Part shown: positions 16,619 through 26,600 of the stretch, piece after piece | Layout: each line of letters starts with the position of its first letter | Numbering within the stretch: the first letter of the stretch is position 1 | DNA from: CBFHMJ01 sp965656875 | GTDB lineage: Bacteria > Pseudomonadota > Gammaproteobacteria > Enterobacterales > Alteromonadaceae | DNA length: 64,000 nt | Direction of reading: 5' to 3' | NCBI GenBank assembly: GCA_965656875.1 | Contig: CBFHMJ010000026.1 | Coordinates: 62,001 to 126,000, forward strand | Program-made: the position numbers and the translations under genes | The notes under the pieces: model-generated | Told to the model about the DNA's origin: nothing | The model's database searches: none | Seen by the model: only the letters and a program-made list of their open reading frames with translations

Positions 16619-17992
16619 ATGTCCACTCAATCTGCACCGCCTGATTTACTCAATGACCCTATAGCCCCAACGCTGAAGCGTATGACGATACCAATGATTT
16701 TCGGCATGATAACCTTGATGGCGTTTAATCTGGTCGATACGTTTTTTGTCAGTATGCTCGGTACTGAGCCTCTGGCTGCTATTAGTTTCACGTTTTCAAT
16801 TACTTTCACTGTGATTAGTCTGGCTATTGGTCTGGGTATTGGGACGTCGGCAGTTATTGCAAAAGCACTCGGTGCGGGAAATCGAGATGAGGCGAGAAGC
16901 GATGGTACAGTCGCGATTCTGTTGTCAGCCCTGTTGGTGTCTATCCTGTCTTTTATTGGCTATTTGTTCAGTGATCAGATTTTTGCGATTCTCGGGGCTA
17001 AAGAATCGTTGCTACCCTTGATTCATGATTATATTGATGTCTGGTTTGCGGGTAGTGCGTTACTGATTACACCAATGATTGGTAACAGCGTGCTCAGAGC
17101 GTCTGGTGATACCCGAACGCCCAGCATTATCATGGGTGGTGCTGGTATCGTTAACGCCATTCTGGACCCCATCTTAATTTTCGGTGTCGGTTCATTTGAA
17201 GGGCTTGGCATAAAGGGTGCCGCGATTGCCAGTTTGATTTCCTGGACGATAGGTGTGTTCTTCATCCTTTATATCTTGCTGATAAAACGCAAACTGATTG
17301 AGCCAAAGTTACACGGTTTAACGTCTTTTATTACTATCACCCGTAAGATCCTGGTGATCGGACTGCCTGCCGCCGGCGCTAATATGCTGACGCCTTTGGC
17401 AATGGCTGTGTTAACGGCGATGGTCGCCAGTTATGGTAACGCTGCCGTGGCTGCATTTGGAGTAGGCACGAGAATCGAGTCAATCGCCAGCCTGGTTGTA
17501 TTAGCGTTATCAATGACTTTACCGCCGTTTGTCAGTCAGAACTTCGGCGCAGGGCAGATGCAGCGCGTTCGTGATGCTTATCGTCAGACCCTCGGTTTTG
17601 TGATGATGTGGCAATTCTTTATCTATATCGTACTGGTTATTTTTTCTGACTATATTGCCCATACCTTCGCTAACGAAGATGCTGTTGCCGAAGTAATCCG
17701 CTTGTTTATCTATTTCCTGCCATTAAGTTATGGCTTACAGGGCATCATAATCCTGACCAATTCTTCGTTTAATGCTCTTCATAAACCGATGAATGCCTTG
17801 ATTCTGAGTGTTATTCGTTTGTTTGTGTTTTATGTGCCGCTGGCCTGGATTGGTAGCCAGATAAACGGCTTAACAGGCTTGTTTATCGGCGCCGTTGTCG
17901 GCAATATCTTCACGGCATTTATCGCCTGGCGTTGGTTTAATGCTCAGTTTAATCAGTTAGCTACGCCGGTTGAACAAGAAACGGTGAGATAG
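16619..17992 (+). CDS. MATE family efflux transporter
   Basis: I chose ATG 16619 (457 residues) because AAGGAATTC provides a ribosome site directly upstream. An in-frame ATG at 16580 has none. Twelve predicted membrane segments in two six-helix halves and the N-terminal PTLKRMTIPMIFGMITLMAFNLVDTFFVS are typical of the MatE family (NorM/DinF/YoeA type), which exports cationic drugs or metabolites using Na+ or H+ gradients. Substrate and coupling ion cannot be read from the sequence. It ends only 11 bases before uvrB and probably shares its transcript. Confidence 0.93.
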   Translation: MSTQSAPPDLLNDPIAPTLKRMTIPMIFGMITLMAFNLVDTFFVSMLGTEPLAAISFTFSITFTVISLAIGLGIGTSAVIAKALGAGNRDEARSDGTVAILLSALLVSILSFIGYLFSDQIFAILGAKESLLPLIHDYIDVWFAGSALLITPMIGNSVLRASGDTRTPSIIMGGAGIVNAILDPILIFGVGSFEGLGIKGAAIASLISWTIGVFFILYILLIKRKLIEPKLHGLTSFITITRKILVIGLPAAGANMLTPLAMAVLTAMVASYGNAAVAAFGVGTRIESIASLVVLALSMTLPPFVSQNFGAGQMQRVRDAYRQTLGFVMMWQFFIYIVLVIFSDYIAHTFANEDAVAEVIRLFIYFLPLSYGLQGIIILTNSSFNALHKPMNALILSVIRLFVFYVPLAWIGSQINGLTGLFIGAVVGNIFTAFIAWRWFNAQFNQLATPVEQETVR

Positions 17993-18003
17993 AAAGCGTA
18001 AGT

Positions 18004-20022
18004 ATGGAAAAAATAGATCGACAATTTGATTTACAGTCGCCGTTTAAACCCAACGGCGATCAACCGGGGGCTATAAAGCAACTGGTTGAAGGTCTCAATA
18101 TGGGCGTTGCACACCAAACTTTATTGGGTGTCACAGGTTCAGGTAAAACGTTCACGATGGCGAATGTTGTCGCTGAAGTGAACCGCCCAGCCTTAATCAT
18201 GGCGCATAATAAAACGCTGGCAGCACAGCTTTATGGGGAAATGAAGGAGTTCTTTCCCAATAATGCGGTTGAGTACTTCGTTTCTTATTACGATTATTAT
18301 CAGCCTGAAGCTTATGTACCGTCATCTGACACATTCATAGAAAAAGACGCGTCAATAAACGACCACATTGAACAAATGCGGTTGTCGGCAACGAAAGCTC
18401 TGATGGAACGGCGCGACGTTATTATTGTTGCATCAGTCTCAGCCATTTATGGTTTGGGTGATCCAGACAGTTACATGAAGATGTTATTGCATCTTCGCCA
18501 GGGTGACTTGATGGATCAGCGAGTGATTTTACGTCGCCTTGCTGAGCTACAATACACTCGAAATGATATTGATTTTCAACGCGGTACGTATCGTGTTCGA
18601 GGCGACGTTATTGATATCTTCCCGGCTGATTCTGAACAGAATGCCGTCAGGGTAGAATTGTTCGATGAAGAAATAGAGCGAATTACATTATTCGATCCGT
18701 TAACCGGAGCCATTGATAAAAATGTAGCTCGCACCACGATTTTCCCAAAAACTCATTACGTTACGCCGCGAGAAAAGATTCTGGCAGCTGTTGATGACAT
18801 TAAAGATGAGTTATCGGATCGCAGAAAATATCTGAATGAAGCGAACAAACTGGTTGAAGAACAGCGCATTGTGCAACGAACTCAGTTTGACTTAGAGATG
18901 ATGACTGAACTGGGTTATTGTTCTGGTATCGAGAATTACTCCCGCTATTTGTCTGGTCGAGCGCCAGGCGAGCCACCGCCGACATTATTCGATTATTTCC
19001 CTCCTGATGGCCTGCTTATCATTGATGAAAGCCATGTTACGGTGTCGCAAATTGGTGCGATGTATCGAGGGGACAGAAGCCGTAAAGAAACGTTAGTCGA
19101 ATATGGTTTCCGTCTACCGTCGGCACTGGATAACCGACCGATGAAGTTTGAAGAGTTTGAATCGTTATCGCCTCAAACGATATATGTGTCGGCAACACCG
19201 GGTGATTATGAACTCGATAAATCAGACGATGAAGTGGCGGAGCAGGTCGTTCGTCCAACGGGTTTGATTGATCCGGAGATAGAGATTCGTCCGGTTTCAA
19301 CGCAGGTTGATGATTTACTGTCTGAGATCAACAAACGCACCGCTGTGGAAGAACGCGTACTGGTCACAACATTGACCAAACGTATGGCGGAAGATTTAAC
19401 AGACTACCTCAATGATCACGGCGTTCGGGTGCGTTATCTGCATTCTGACATTGATACCGTAGAACGAATGGAAATTATTCGTGACTTACGACTGGGTAAA
19501 TTTGATGTCCTGGTTGGTATTAACTTGTTGCGGGAAGGTCTTGATATTCCTGAAGTTTCTCTGGTGGCAATTCTTGATGCTGATAAAGAAGGCTTCTTAC
19601 GCTCAGTTCGTTCATTGATTCAGACAATTGGTCGTGCTGCACGGAATATTAATGGCCGGGCTATTTTGTATGCAGATAAAATCACCAGGTCGATGAAGCA
19701 AGCGATCGATGAAACAAACCGTCGTCGAGAAAAACAAATGGCGTGGAATAAAGAGCACAACATTATTCCGCAAGGTTTGAAGAAAAAAGTCATTGATACC
19801 ATGGATCTGGGTGACGATAACAAAGACGGAATGTCTGAAACTCAGCGTAAAGTGGCTGAGAAAACCTCACCTTATAAAGTTCGTTCTGCCAGTGACATTC
19901 AAAAAGCGCTTAAGACGGTTGAAACGAAAATGCTGGAGCATGCTCGAAACCTTGAGTTTGAACAGGCAGCAGCATGCAGGGATGAGATGCAGCGACTGAA
20001 TGAGATGTTAGATAAGTTGTAA
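18004..20022 (+). CDS. uvrB: Excinuclease ABC subunit B
   Basis: A 672-residue protein of normal length, the damage-verifying helicase-like subunit of nucleotide-excision repair. Visible features are Walker A GVTGSGKTFTMANV near residue 39, the DNA-clamping beta-hairpin around YYDYYQPEAYVP near 93, DESH at the Walker B position near 338, helicase motif VI in QTIGRAARN near 541, and a C-terminal UVR coiled coil (ARNLEFEQAAACRDEM) that contacts UvrC. It starts 11 bases behind the MATE gene. I see no LexA-type CTG-N10-CAG operator directly upstream. Confidence 0.98.
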   Translation: MEKIDRQFDLQSPFKPNGDQPGAIKQLVEGLNMGVAHQTLLGVTGSGKTFTMANVVAEVNRPALIMAHNKTLAAQLYGEMKEFFPNNAVEYFVSYYDYYQPEAYVPSSDTFIEKDASINDHIEQMRLSATKALMERRDVIIVASVSAIYGLGDPDSYMKMLLHLRQGDLMDQRVILRRLAELQYTRNDIDFQRGTYRVRGDVIDIFPADSEQNAVRVELFDEEIERITLFDPLTGAIDKNVARTTIFPKTHYVTPREKILAAVDDIKDELSDRRKYLNEANKLVEEQRIVQRTQFDLEMMTELGYCSGIENYSRYLSGRAPGEPPPTLFDYFPPDGLLIIDESHVTVSQIGAMYRGDRSRKETLVEYGFRLPSALDNRPMKFEEFESLSPQTIYVSATPGDYELDKSDDEVAEQVVRPTGLIDPEIEIRPVSTQVDDLLSEINKRTAVEERVLVTTLTKRMAEDLTDYLNDHGVRVRYLHSDIDTVERMEIIRDLRLGKFDVLVGINLLREGLDIPEVSLVAILDADKEGFLRSVRSLIQTIGRAARNINGRAILYADKITRSMKQAIDETNRRREKQMAWNKEHNIIPQGLKKKVIDTMDLGDDNKDGMSETQRKVAEKTSPYKVRSASDIQKALKTVETKMLEHARNLEFEQAAACRDEMQRLNEMLDKL

Positions 20023-20036
20023 GTTTGATAAACAGT

Positions 20037-20064
20037 AAAAAGGCCACGAAATGTGGCCTTTTTT
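20037..20064. terminator. Bidirectional intrinsic terminator
   Basis: The stem AAGGCCAC/GTGGCCTT around a GAAAT loop (20040-20060) is preceded by an A-run and followed by a T-run. It is placed between the convergent uvrB and beta-propeller genes and can serve both. Confidence 0.9.
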
Positions 20065-20093
20065 GCAGTGAAAACCTGATATCGGGTTTTGAG

Positions 20094-23000
20094 TTAAAGG
20101 CTTAGCGTCTCAACGGCTAATTGATTACGAAGCTCGTTAATTTTCTTGATATCTTTACCTTTCAATTGCTCGAATTTCTCTAATTGCTCATCAATAGCTG
20201 CAATTAATAGCTCAGCAACTTGTCTTGCCGGAGTTGTTGGTTGCTTATCTCCAACCGTTGACATGGTATAAATCGTATTCAACTTATCATTAAGACGTAT
20301 TGGCTTGCCCAGTGGGTCCTGAGGTGACTGATTTTCAGTTTGATACAGGGCTTCTTCAATTGCTTTAATATCGGCCAGAACTTTGTCGTTCAGCGTCTTC
20401 AATTCAGTGTATTTGTCGTTATCACCTAATTGTTTGTTCAACGCATTCAGTGTTTTTCTCATGGTACGAATTTTATCGATGGTCTGATGGACATCCGTCA
20501 GCTTGGCACTCAGTGATTGAGAGAATGCATATTGTTGGGCGAAATCATCGTCAGTGGCTGAGGTGCGCGGATCTTTCAGGATTTGGAAAGCTGCGTTTTG
20601 CTCAGTGTCTCCATAGCTTACTGACACGCTGTATTGACCCGGAACAACTTTGTAGCCTTCCATGCCGCCGGTCCAAAGAATCATACCGTCGAATCCTTCG
20701 GGTGGTGGGGTCGTCATATCCCAGACAAATCGATTGAAGCCTTTCTTTGCGGTGAACTGCTCGTTGTCTTCTTTACTGGCTGTGTTGAATGTACGAATGA
20801 CATCACCGTTTGCTTGCTTAAGCGTGATAGTTACTGCTTGTTTGCCTTCTTTATCCTTGTCATGGGTGTTATGTAACAACGGTTCTTCCGCCAGCCAGAA
20901 GTGAACCATGACACCATTTGGCACATTTTCAGCACGAGGCCCCTGAGCCGGAGACATGCCAGTATCCAGGCGATAGGTATCTCGTGGTGTGATGAGTTTC
21001 AACGTTTCATTTTTCTTTGCTTTGGCAAATTCATGGATCGGCGTCAGGTCATCGAACATCCACACGGAACGTCCTTGCGTCGCGATAATTAAATCTTTTT
21101 CTTTCAGAGCAATATCAGTAACAGGCACCACAGGTAAGTTCAGTTTTAGCGGCTGCCAGGATTTACCATTATTTCGTGAAAGATAAAGGCCGGATTCAGT
21201 ACCCGCATACAATAAACCTTCAACAAAGCGGTCAGCGCGGATCACTCGGGTAAAGTGTGTTCTGTCGATGCCTTTATCAATGCGTTTCCAGCTTTTGCCG
21301 TAGTTTTTCGTGTAGTACAGGTACGGAGTGAAATCGTCGCTTTTGTAACGTGTGGCCGCGAGATACAAACCTCCTGCATTAAATGGGTCAGCTTCAATGC
21401 TATTGATTTGTGCATCGTCTGGCAGACGGCTCGGCGTCACATCTTTCCAGTTTAATCCGCTATCTTTAGAGACATGTACCAGGCCATCATCAGAACCTGT
21501 CCACAGGGTATTGGTATCTTTGGCCGATTCAGCAAACGCGAAAATGGTAGCGTAATACTCGACGGACGTATTGTCCTGCGTAATCGGACCGCCGGAAGAT
21601 CGTAGTTTTTCTGGTTCTGCACGGGTAAGGTCTGGACTAATCACCGCCCAGCTTTGTCCGGAATCTGTCGATTTCATCAGTACATTGGCAGCGGCGAACA
21701 GCGTATCTTTATGATGTGCTGAAAAGGTCAGAGGGTAATTCCACTGGAAACGATACTTAGCGGCTTCAGCACCAGCGCCCATTGTTAAATCAGGCCACGG
21801 ATTAACGATGCGTGTTTGTTTAGTTTTATGATCATAAGAGCTCATAAAGCCCATATACGATCCACCGAAGACTAAATCCGGGTTGTCCGGATGAGCGGTG
21901 ATATGTCCACTTTCACCACCTGCCGTGACTTCCCAGTCCTGACTGCTCATGACAAACGAATCTGAACGATGGTTAATACGAATCGCAGTGTTATCTTGCT
22001 GAGCGACCAGAATACGATAGGGGAAGTGGTTGTCGGTAGAAACCCGATAGAACTGAGCTGTTGGCTGATTAAAGTAAGTAGTCCAGGATTGACCGCCGTC
22101 TTTTGAGATTTGCCCGCCACCGTCGTCACCAATAATCATGCGTTGATTATTGTTTGGGTCAATCCATAAGTCGTGGTGGTCACTGTGAGGTGTTGAAATG
22201 GCATTGAAGGTTTTACCGCCATCAGACGATTTGTGGAAACGAACATTCAACACGTAAACGACATCCTGGTTCTGCGTGTCGGCATACAGACGGGTGTAAT
22301 ACCAGGCTCTCTGGCGCAATTTGTTGTGGCTGTTAAGACGTGACCAGGTTTCACCACCGTCATCGGTGCGGAACAAGCCGCCATCTTTGGCTTCGATCAT
22401 CGCCCAGATACGATCAGGATTTACGGGCGAAATAGCAATGCCTGCAATCCCTTTGACGTCTCTCGGTAACCCCTTTTTATCGTCGATAGACTGCCAGGTT
22501 TCTCCGCCATCTTTTGATTGCCAAAGGCCGGAACCTTCGCCACCACTGGATAAACTATACGGCGTTCGCTTAATCCGCCATGTAGTGGCAAACATGATGC
22601 GAGGATTGGTTGGATCGAGAATCAGATCTACCGCGCCGACTTCATCATTGACGAACAGGACTTTCTTCCAGGTTTTTCCACCATCGGTGCTTTTAAAGAC
22701 GCCTCGTTCCTCGTTAGGACCAAATAAATGACCCAGAACGGCAGCATAAACAATCTCTGGATTGGTCGGATGGACGCGTATTCTCGGGATTCTTCTACTG
22801 TCTTTTAAGCCTGAAAATTGCCAGCTTTTACCCGCATCGGTCGAGCGCCAGATGCCATAACCGTGAGAGACATTACCGCGAACGGTTTTTTCGCCACCAC
22901 CAACATAAATAACATTAGGGTCGGACGGGGCAACTGCGACAGCACCAACGGAGCCGCCAAAAAAATCATCACTGATGTTTGACCAGGATTGGCCTGAATC

Positions 23001-23249
23001 AGTAGTTTTCCAGACTCCACCACCGGCAGTGCCCATGTAATAAAGATTTTCTTTTCCTTCCACACCTGTCACAGCAGCCGAGCGACCGCCACGGTATGGA
23101 CCGATCATTCTGAATGACAGCCCGTCATAAACTTCATCAGTAGTTGATTTTTCAGCTGCCATACTTTGCCCTGACAGTGCCAGACTGGAAATAGCCAGTG
23201 ACATCAGAGCCGCATGTTTGCACAACTGTTTTAGTCCCGTTCGCAACAT
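20094..23249 (-). CDS. Large exported beta-propeller protein with sortilin/BNR (Asp-box) repeats
   Basis: A 1051-residue protein with a signal peptide (residues 1-31, ending SMAA). Residues 40-720 contain many Asp-box repeats of the form S-x-D-x-G-x-S/T-W: STDAGKSW, STDGGKTW, SKDGGETW, SKDSGLNW and SRNNGKSW. These mark VPS10/sortilin-like or glycosidase-like propellers. It also has GPYRGGRSAAVTGV near residue 52, the start signature of a protein group common in marine and soil bacteria. The C-terminal 330 residues hold a beta-sandwich and a helical region without repeats. Some members are annotated as glycosyl hydrolases, but no catalytic residues can be assigned here. It is monocistronic by position, with its own terminator. 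Confidence 0.85.
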   Translation of the reverse strand: MLRTGLKQLCKHAALMSLAISSLALSGQSMAAEKSTTDEVYDGLSFRMIGPYRGGRSAAVTGVEGKENLYYMGTAGGGVWKTTDSGQSWSNISDDFFGGSVGAVAVAPSDPNVIYVGGGEKTVRGNVSHGYGIWRSTDAGKSWQFSGLKDSRRIPRIRVHPTNPEIVYAAVLGHLFGPNEERGVFKSTDGGKTWKKVLFVNDEVGAVDLILDPTNPRIMFATTWRIKRTPYSLSSGGEGSGLWQSKDGGETWQSIDDKKGLPRDVKGIAGIAISPVNPDRIWAMIEAKDGGLFRTDDGGETWSRLNSHNKLRQRAWYYTRLYADTQNQDVVYVLNVRFHKSSDGGKTFNAISTPHSDHHDLWIDPNNNQRMIIGDDGGGQISKDGGQSWTTYFNQPTAQFYRVSTDNHFPYRILVAQQDNTAIRINHRSDSFVMSSQDWEVTAGGESGHITAHPDNPDLVFGGSYMGFMSSYDHKTKQTRIVNPWPDLTMGAGAEAAKYRFQWNYPLTFSAHHKDTLFAAANVLMKSTDSGQSWAVISPDLTRAEPEKLRSSGGPITQDNTSVEYYATIFAFAESAKDTNTLWTGSDDGLVHVSKDSGLNWKDVTPSRLPDDAQINSIEADPFNAGGLYLAATRYKSDDFTPYLYYTKNYGKSWKRIDKGIDRTHFTRVIRADRFVEGLLYAGTESGLYLSRNNGKSWQPLKLNLPVVPVTDIALKEKDLIIATQGRSVWMFDDLTPIHEFAKAKKNETLKLITPRDTYRLDTGMSPAQGPRAENVPNGVMVHFWLAEEPLLHNTHDKDKEGKQAVTITLKQANGDVIRTFNTASKEDNEQFTAKKGFNRFVWDMTTPPPEGFDGMILWTGGMEGYKVVPGQYSVSVSYGDTEQNAAFQILKDPRTSATDDDFAQQYAFSQSLSAKLTDVHQTIDKIRTMRKTLNALNKQLGDNDKYTELKTLNDKVLADIKAIEEALYQTENQSPQDPLGKPIRLNDKLNTIYTMSTVGDKQPTTPARQVAELLIAAIDEQLEKFEQLKGKDIKKINELRNQLAVETLSL

Positions 23250-23610
23250 GAATAGTCCTCAATGAAAATGTTGTTCAATTATTTTTATAGAAGTCTTTCT
23301 GCCACAAATATTGGTGCGATTACACAATTTTCAGACGAATGAGAGGATTTGAGGGAGCGTTGACAATTGAAGAGAAGAACAGTGAAAAAGTATCGGTGAT
23401 AGTTGAGGTTTGATGATGGTTTTTGCAGGTGTTTTTCTGATGGTTTAACAAATAGAATGGATTGGTTTGAATGGCGTTCTTGCTGCGTTTCACGATATCA
23501 ATTCAGATTAACTGAATCTTCTACCTTGCGCCTTGCCTGAGCGCCATTTACTTTAACCAGTAAGATGGCCTGATGAATATATTTTCGACATCCATCAGGC
23601 GTTTACTCAG
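23250..23610. other. Intergenic region between rne end and beta-propeller gene start
   Basis: This stretch carries the promoter of the beta-propeller gene only if that gene is transcribed from here, but both flanking genes lie on the minus strand, so the 5' leader of rne is not involved. A GCCTGATG...CATCAGGC hairpin (about 23567-23600) lies just past the rne stop codon. It lacks a T-run and may stabilise or end the rne mRNA. I recognise no ORF. Confidence 0.4.
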
Positions 23611-26600
23611 TTACAAGCCGGGTTTAGCCGCACCTGAACTGCTTTGTTGAGCGGAATGTCCAGCACCAGCAAAGCGGCCTGTCGTATTAACGGCGATACG
23701 GTCTTCAGTTGCCATAACACCAGGTGTTACTGATTGCTCAGCAATATCGACTGCTTCAGGCTTAGCCATTGGCATCGATGAACCAGCCGCATAGCGGTTT
23801 GGTTTGCTGACTTTAGCGCTAATGTTCTGATGACGTTTTTTCATCGTTGTTGCCACTGATGGAGAATCTTTTTCCTCTGAATTAACAGCCATAGATTCTT
23901 TTTCAGCGTCTGCAACGTCAACTTGTGGCTCATTGTGTTGAGTATTGTCACTGGCTGTCGATTGGTGCTCACTTGCATCATCGCTTTGAGTTTCATTGTT
24001 ATCAACAACGCTTTCGACAACGTTATCTTCTGCTTCAGCCGTAGATGCTGTAGCAGCGTTATCGGGTTGAACGCTCTCGGTCGCTGAAACCTCTGGTTCT
24101 ACCGATGATGCCTCTGCCGTAACTTCAGTTTTTTCTGCAACAGTTTCAGTCACTGCCGTGGCGTCATTGTTAACGGACGCCTGATCGTCGGATGCTTCAG
24201 ATTGCGCCGCAGCTAAAGCTTCTGTGTTGTCAGCGCTTTGACTTTGCTCATTGGCATTGTCGTCTGAAGGGTAGCGATCGTTAACGCCATCATTTGCTGT
24301 TGTTTCAGTTGCTGGCGCTACTGCATCTGTTACCTGTGAGTTGACGGATGTTTCTACATTCTCAGTCGGAGTGGTCGCAGACTGGCTTTCCTGTACTTCT
24401 TCAGCTTGTTCTGTCACAGGATTCAGTGACTCAACTGCTTTTTTGTACGGGTTTTCACCTTCAGGTAAATCATCCTGTAAGCGTTGCTTCGCACGACGTT
24501 GCCCCGATGCTCTCAGATGGCGCGGTGAACGACGGTTACGACTCCGGCTTTCTCCTTGCTTATCCGCATCTTGATCAACTTTGTTGTCATCAGATTGACT
24601 GGCGTCTGCAACTTGCGGTGTTGCTGACTCCTGGTTGTCATCTTCAGCAACTGGCGCTGCTTTAGCTTGTGGCTTTTGTCGCTCAGGTTTAGCCGCTTGT
24701 TCCTTACCTTTTGGCTTAGCACCTTCAGCTTTTTTCGCTGGTTGCTTTTGCTCTTCCTGCTTTGGTTTGTCTTGTTTAGCCGTCGTTTCAGCTACTGTTT
24801 GTTCAGTATTCGCCGTGTTAGCGTCTTTGTCTTTTGCCACCTTGTTATTACGGTTACGATCATTACGCTTAGCACGTTGATTAGGTTTCACTTGTGCTTC
24901 TGAAACCTGAACACCTTGATTATTTTCAGCGTCTTCTGTCGCTTCATTATTAGCTGACGTTGACGTTTCATTATCTATACGGACTTTTTTACGCAAATTA
25001 CGACGTTCACGGCGTGCTGTAACTTTCTTTTCACGCTGTTGGTCTTTTTGCTCTTTCTGATCCTTAGCATTCTTTTGGTTATCAGTATCCGTACTTTCCT
25101 GATTGCGCTTACGCTTATCATCATTCTGTTTGCGACGATTGTCTTTACGACCTTCGTTTTTGCCGTCCTGCGCTTTTTGGTTGTCGTTTCTATCCTGACG
25201 ATCGTTCTCGTTACGATCTCTGTCACGACCTTTCGTTGAACGGCGGTTACGTGGCTTCTTACGACGATCCTGATTAGAAGAGCGATTATTACGGCGATTG
25301 CTCTCTTGTTCTTTTTTCTCTTCTTCTTCGTTTGAAAACAGCCCTTTAAACCATGCCGCGATAGTGGAGAACAGAGACTTTTCCTGGCTCGCAGGCTTTC
25401 TTGATTCCGGCGCTGGTGTCGGTGCGCTTGGTGCAATTGCAGCCTGTAATACTGGTTTCTCACGCGTTACCGGTTCAGCCCGTTGTACAGGTGCTGTGCT
25501 GGTTGCTTCTTCTGGTTTTTGGACCAGGTTGTAACTAACATCTGCATTTTCATCAACACTGGTTAAACGTGTCACTTCATATTGTGGTGTTTCCATGTGT
25601 TTGTTAGGAATAACCATGACGTGAACATTATGACGACGTTCAATTCGGCTGATGCTGTTACGTTTCTCGTTCATCAGGTAAGTAGCAACGGAAACCGGCA
25701 CCTGAGCCTGAATTTGATCGGTGTTTTCTTTGATCGCTTCTTCTTCGATGAGACGAAGAACGGATAATGCCAGTGACTCAGTGCCACGAATCGTGCCAAC
25801 ACCAGAACAGCGAGGGCAGGTATTATGGCTGGCTTCACGCAGTGATGGACGAAGACGCTGACGAGACATCTCTAACAGACCAAAACGTGAGATCTTACCA
25901 ATCTGGACACGCGCACGATCCTGACGAACGGCATCACGCAGGCGGTTTTCAACTTCGCGTTGATGGCGAATTGGTGTCATATCGATAAAGTCGATAACGA
26001 TTAGGCCACCAAGATCACGAAGCTTTAACTGACGCGCAATTTCATCAGCCGCTTCAAGGTTGGTATTTAACGCAGTCTCTTCAATATCCGCGCCTTTAGT
26101 AGCACGAGAACTGTTGATATCGATTGACGTTAATGCTTCGGTTGGATCGATAACAATGGAACCACCAGAAGGCAAACGTACTTCACGCTTAAATGCGGAC
26201 TCGATCTGACTTTCGATTTGGTAGTGTGTAAAAAGAGGAATGTCGTTTTTGTAGAGTTTAATGCGGTTCGAGAATTCTGGGCGACGCTGGATATAAAGTT
26301 TGGCTTCTTCAAAAACCTTTTCTTTATCAATCAGGATTTCACCGATGTCCCGACGCAGATAATCCCGAATGGCGCGGAATACTACATTACTTTCCTGATG
26401 AATCAGGAATGGGGCAGGGCCTGAATCGGCTGCAGTCTGGATATCTTTCCAGTGACTTAATAAGCCTTGCAGATCGTATTCAAGTTCTTCATAGGATTTG
26501 CCAACACCAGCTGTACGTACAATAAGCCCCATACCTTTTGGTAAATCAAGGCGGCTTAATGCATCTTTCAGTTCCTGGCGTTCTTCACCTTCAATACGTC

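Noticed and set aside
24341..25463. Several frames of 60-160 codons overlapping rne
   Set aside because: They mirror the low-complexity RNase E tail. Lys/Arg- or Leu/Phe-rich with no start signals.
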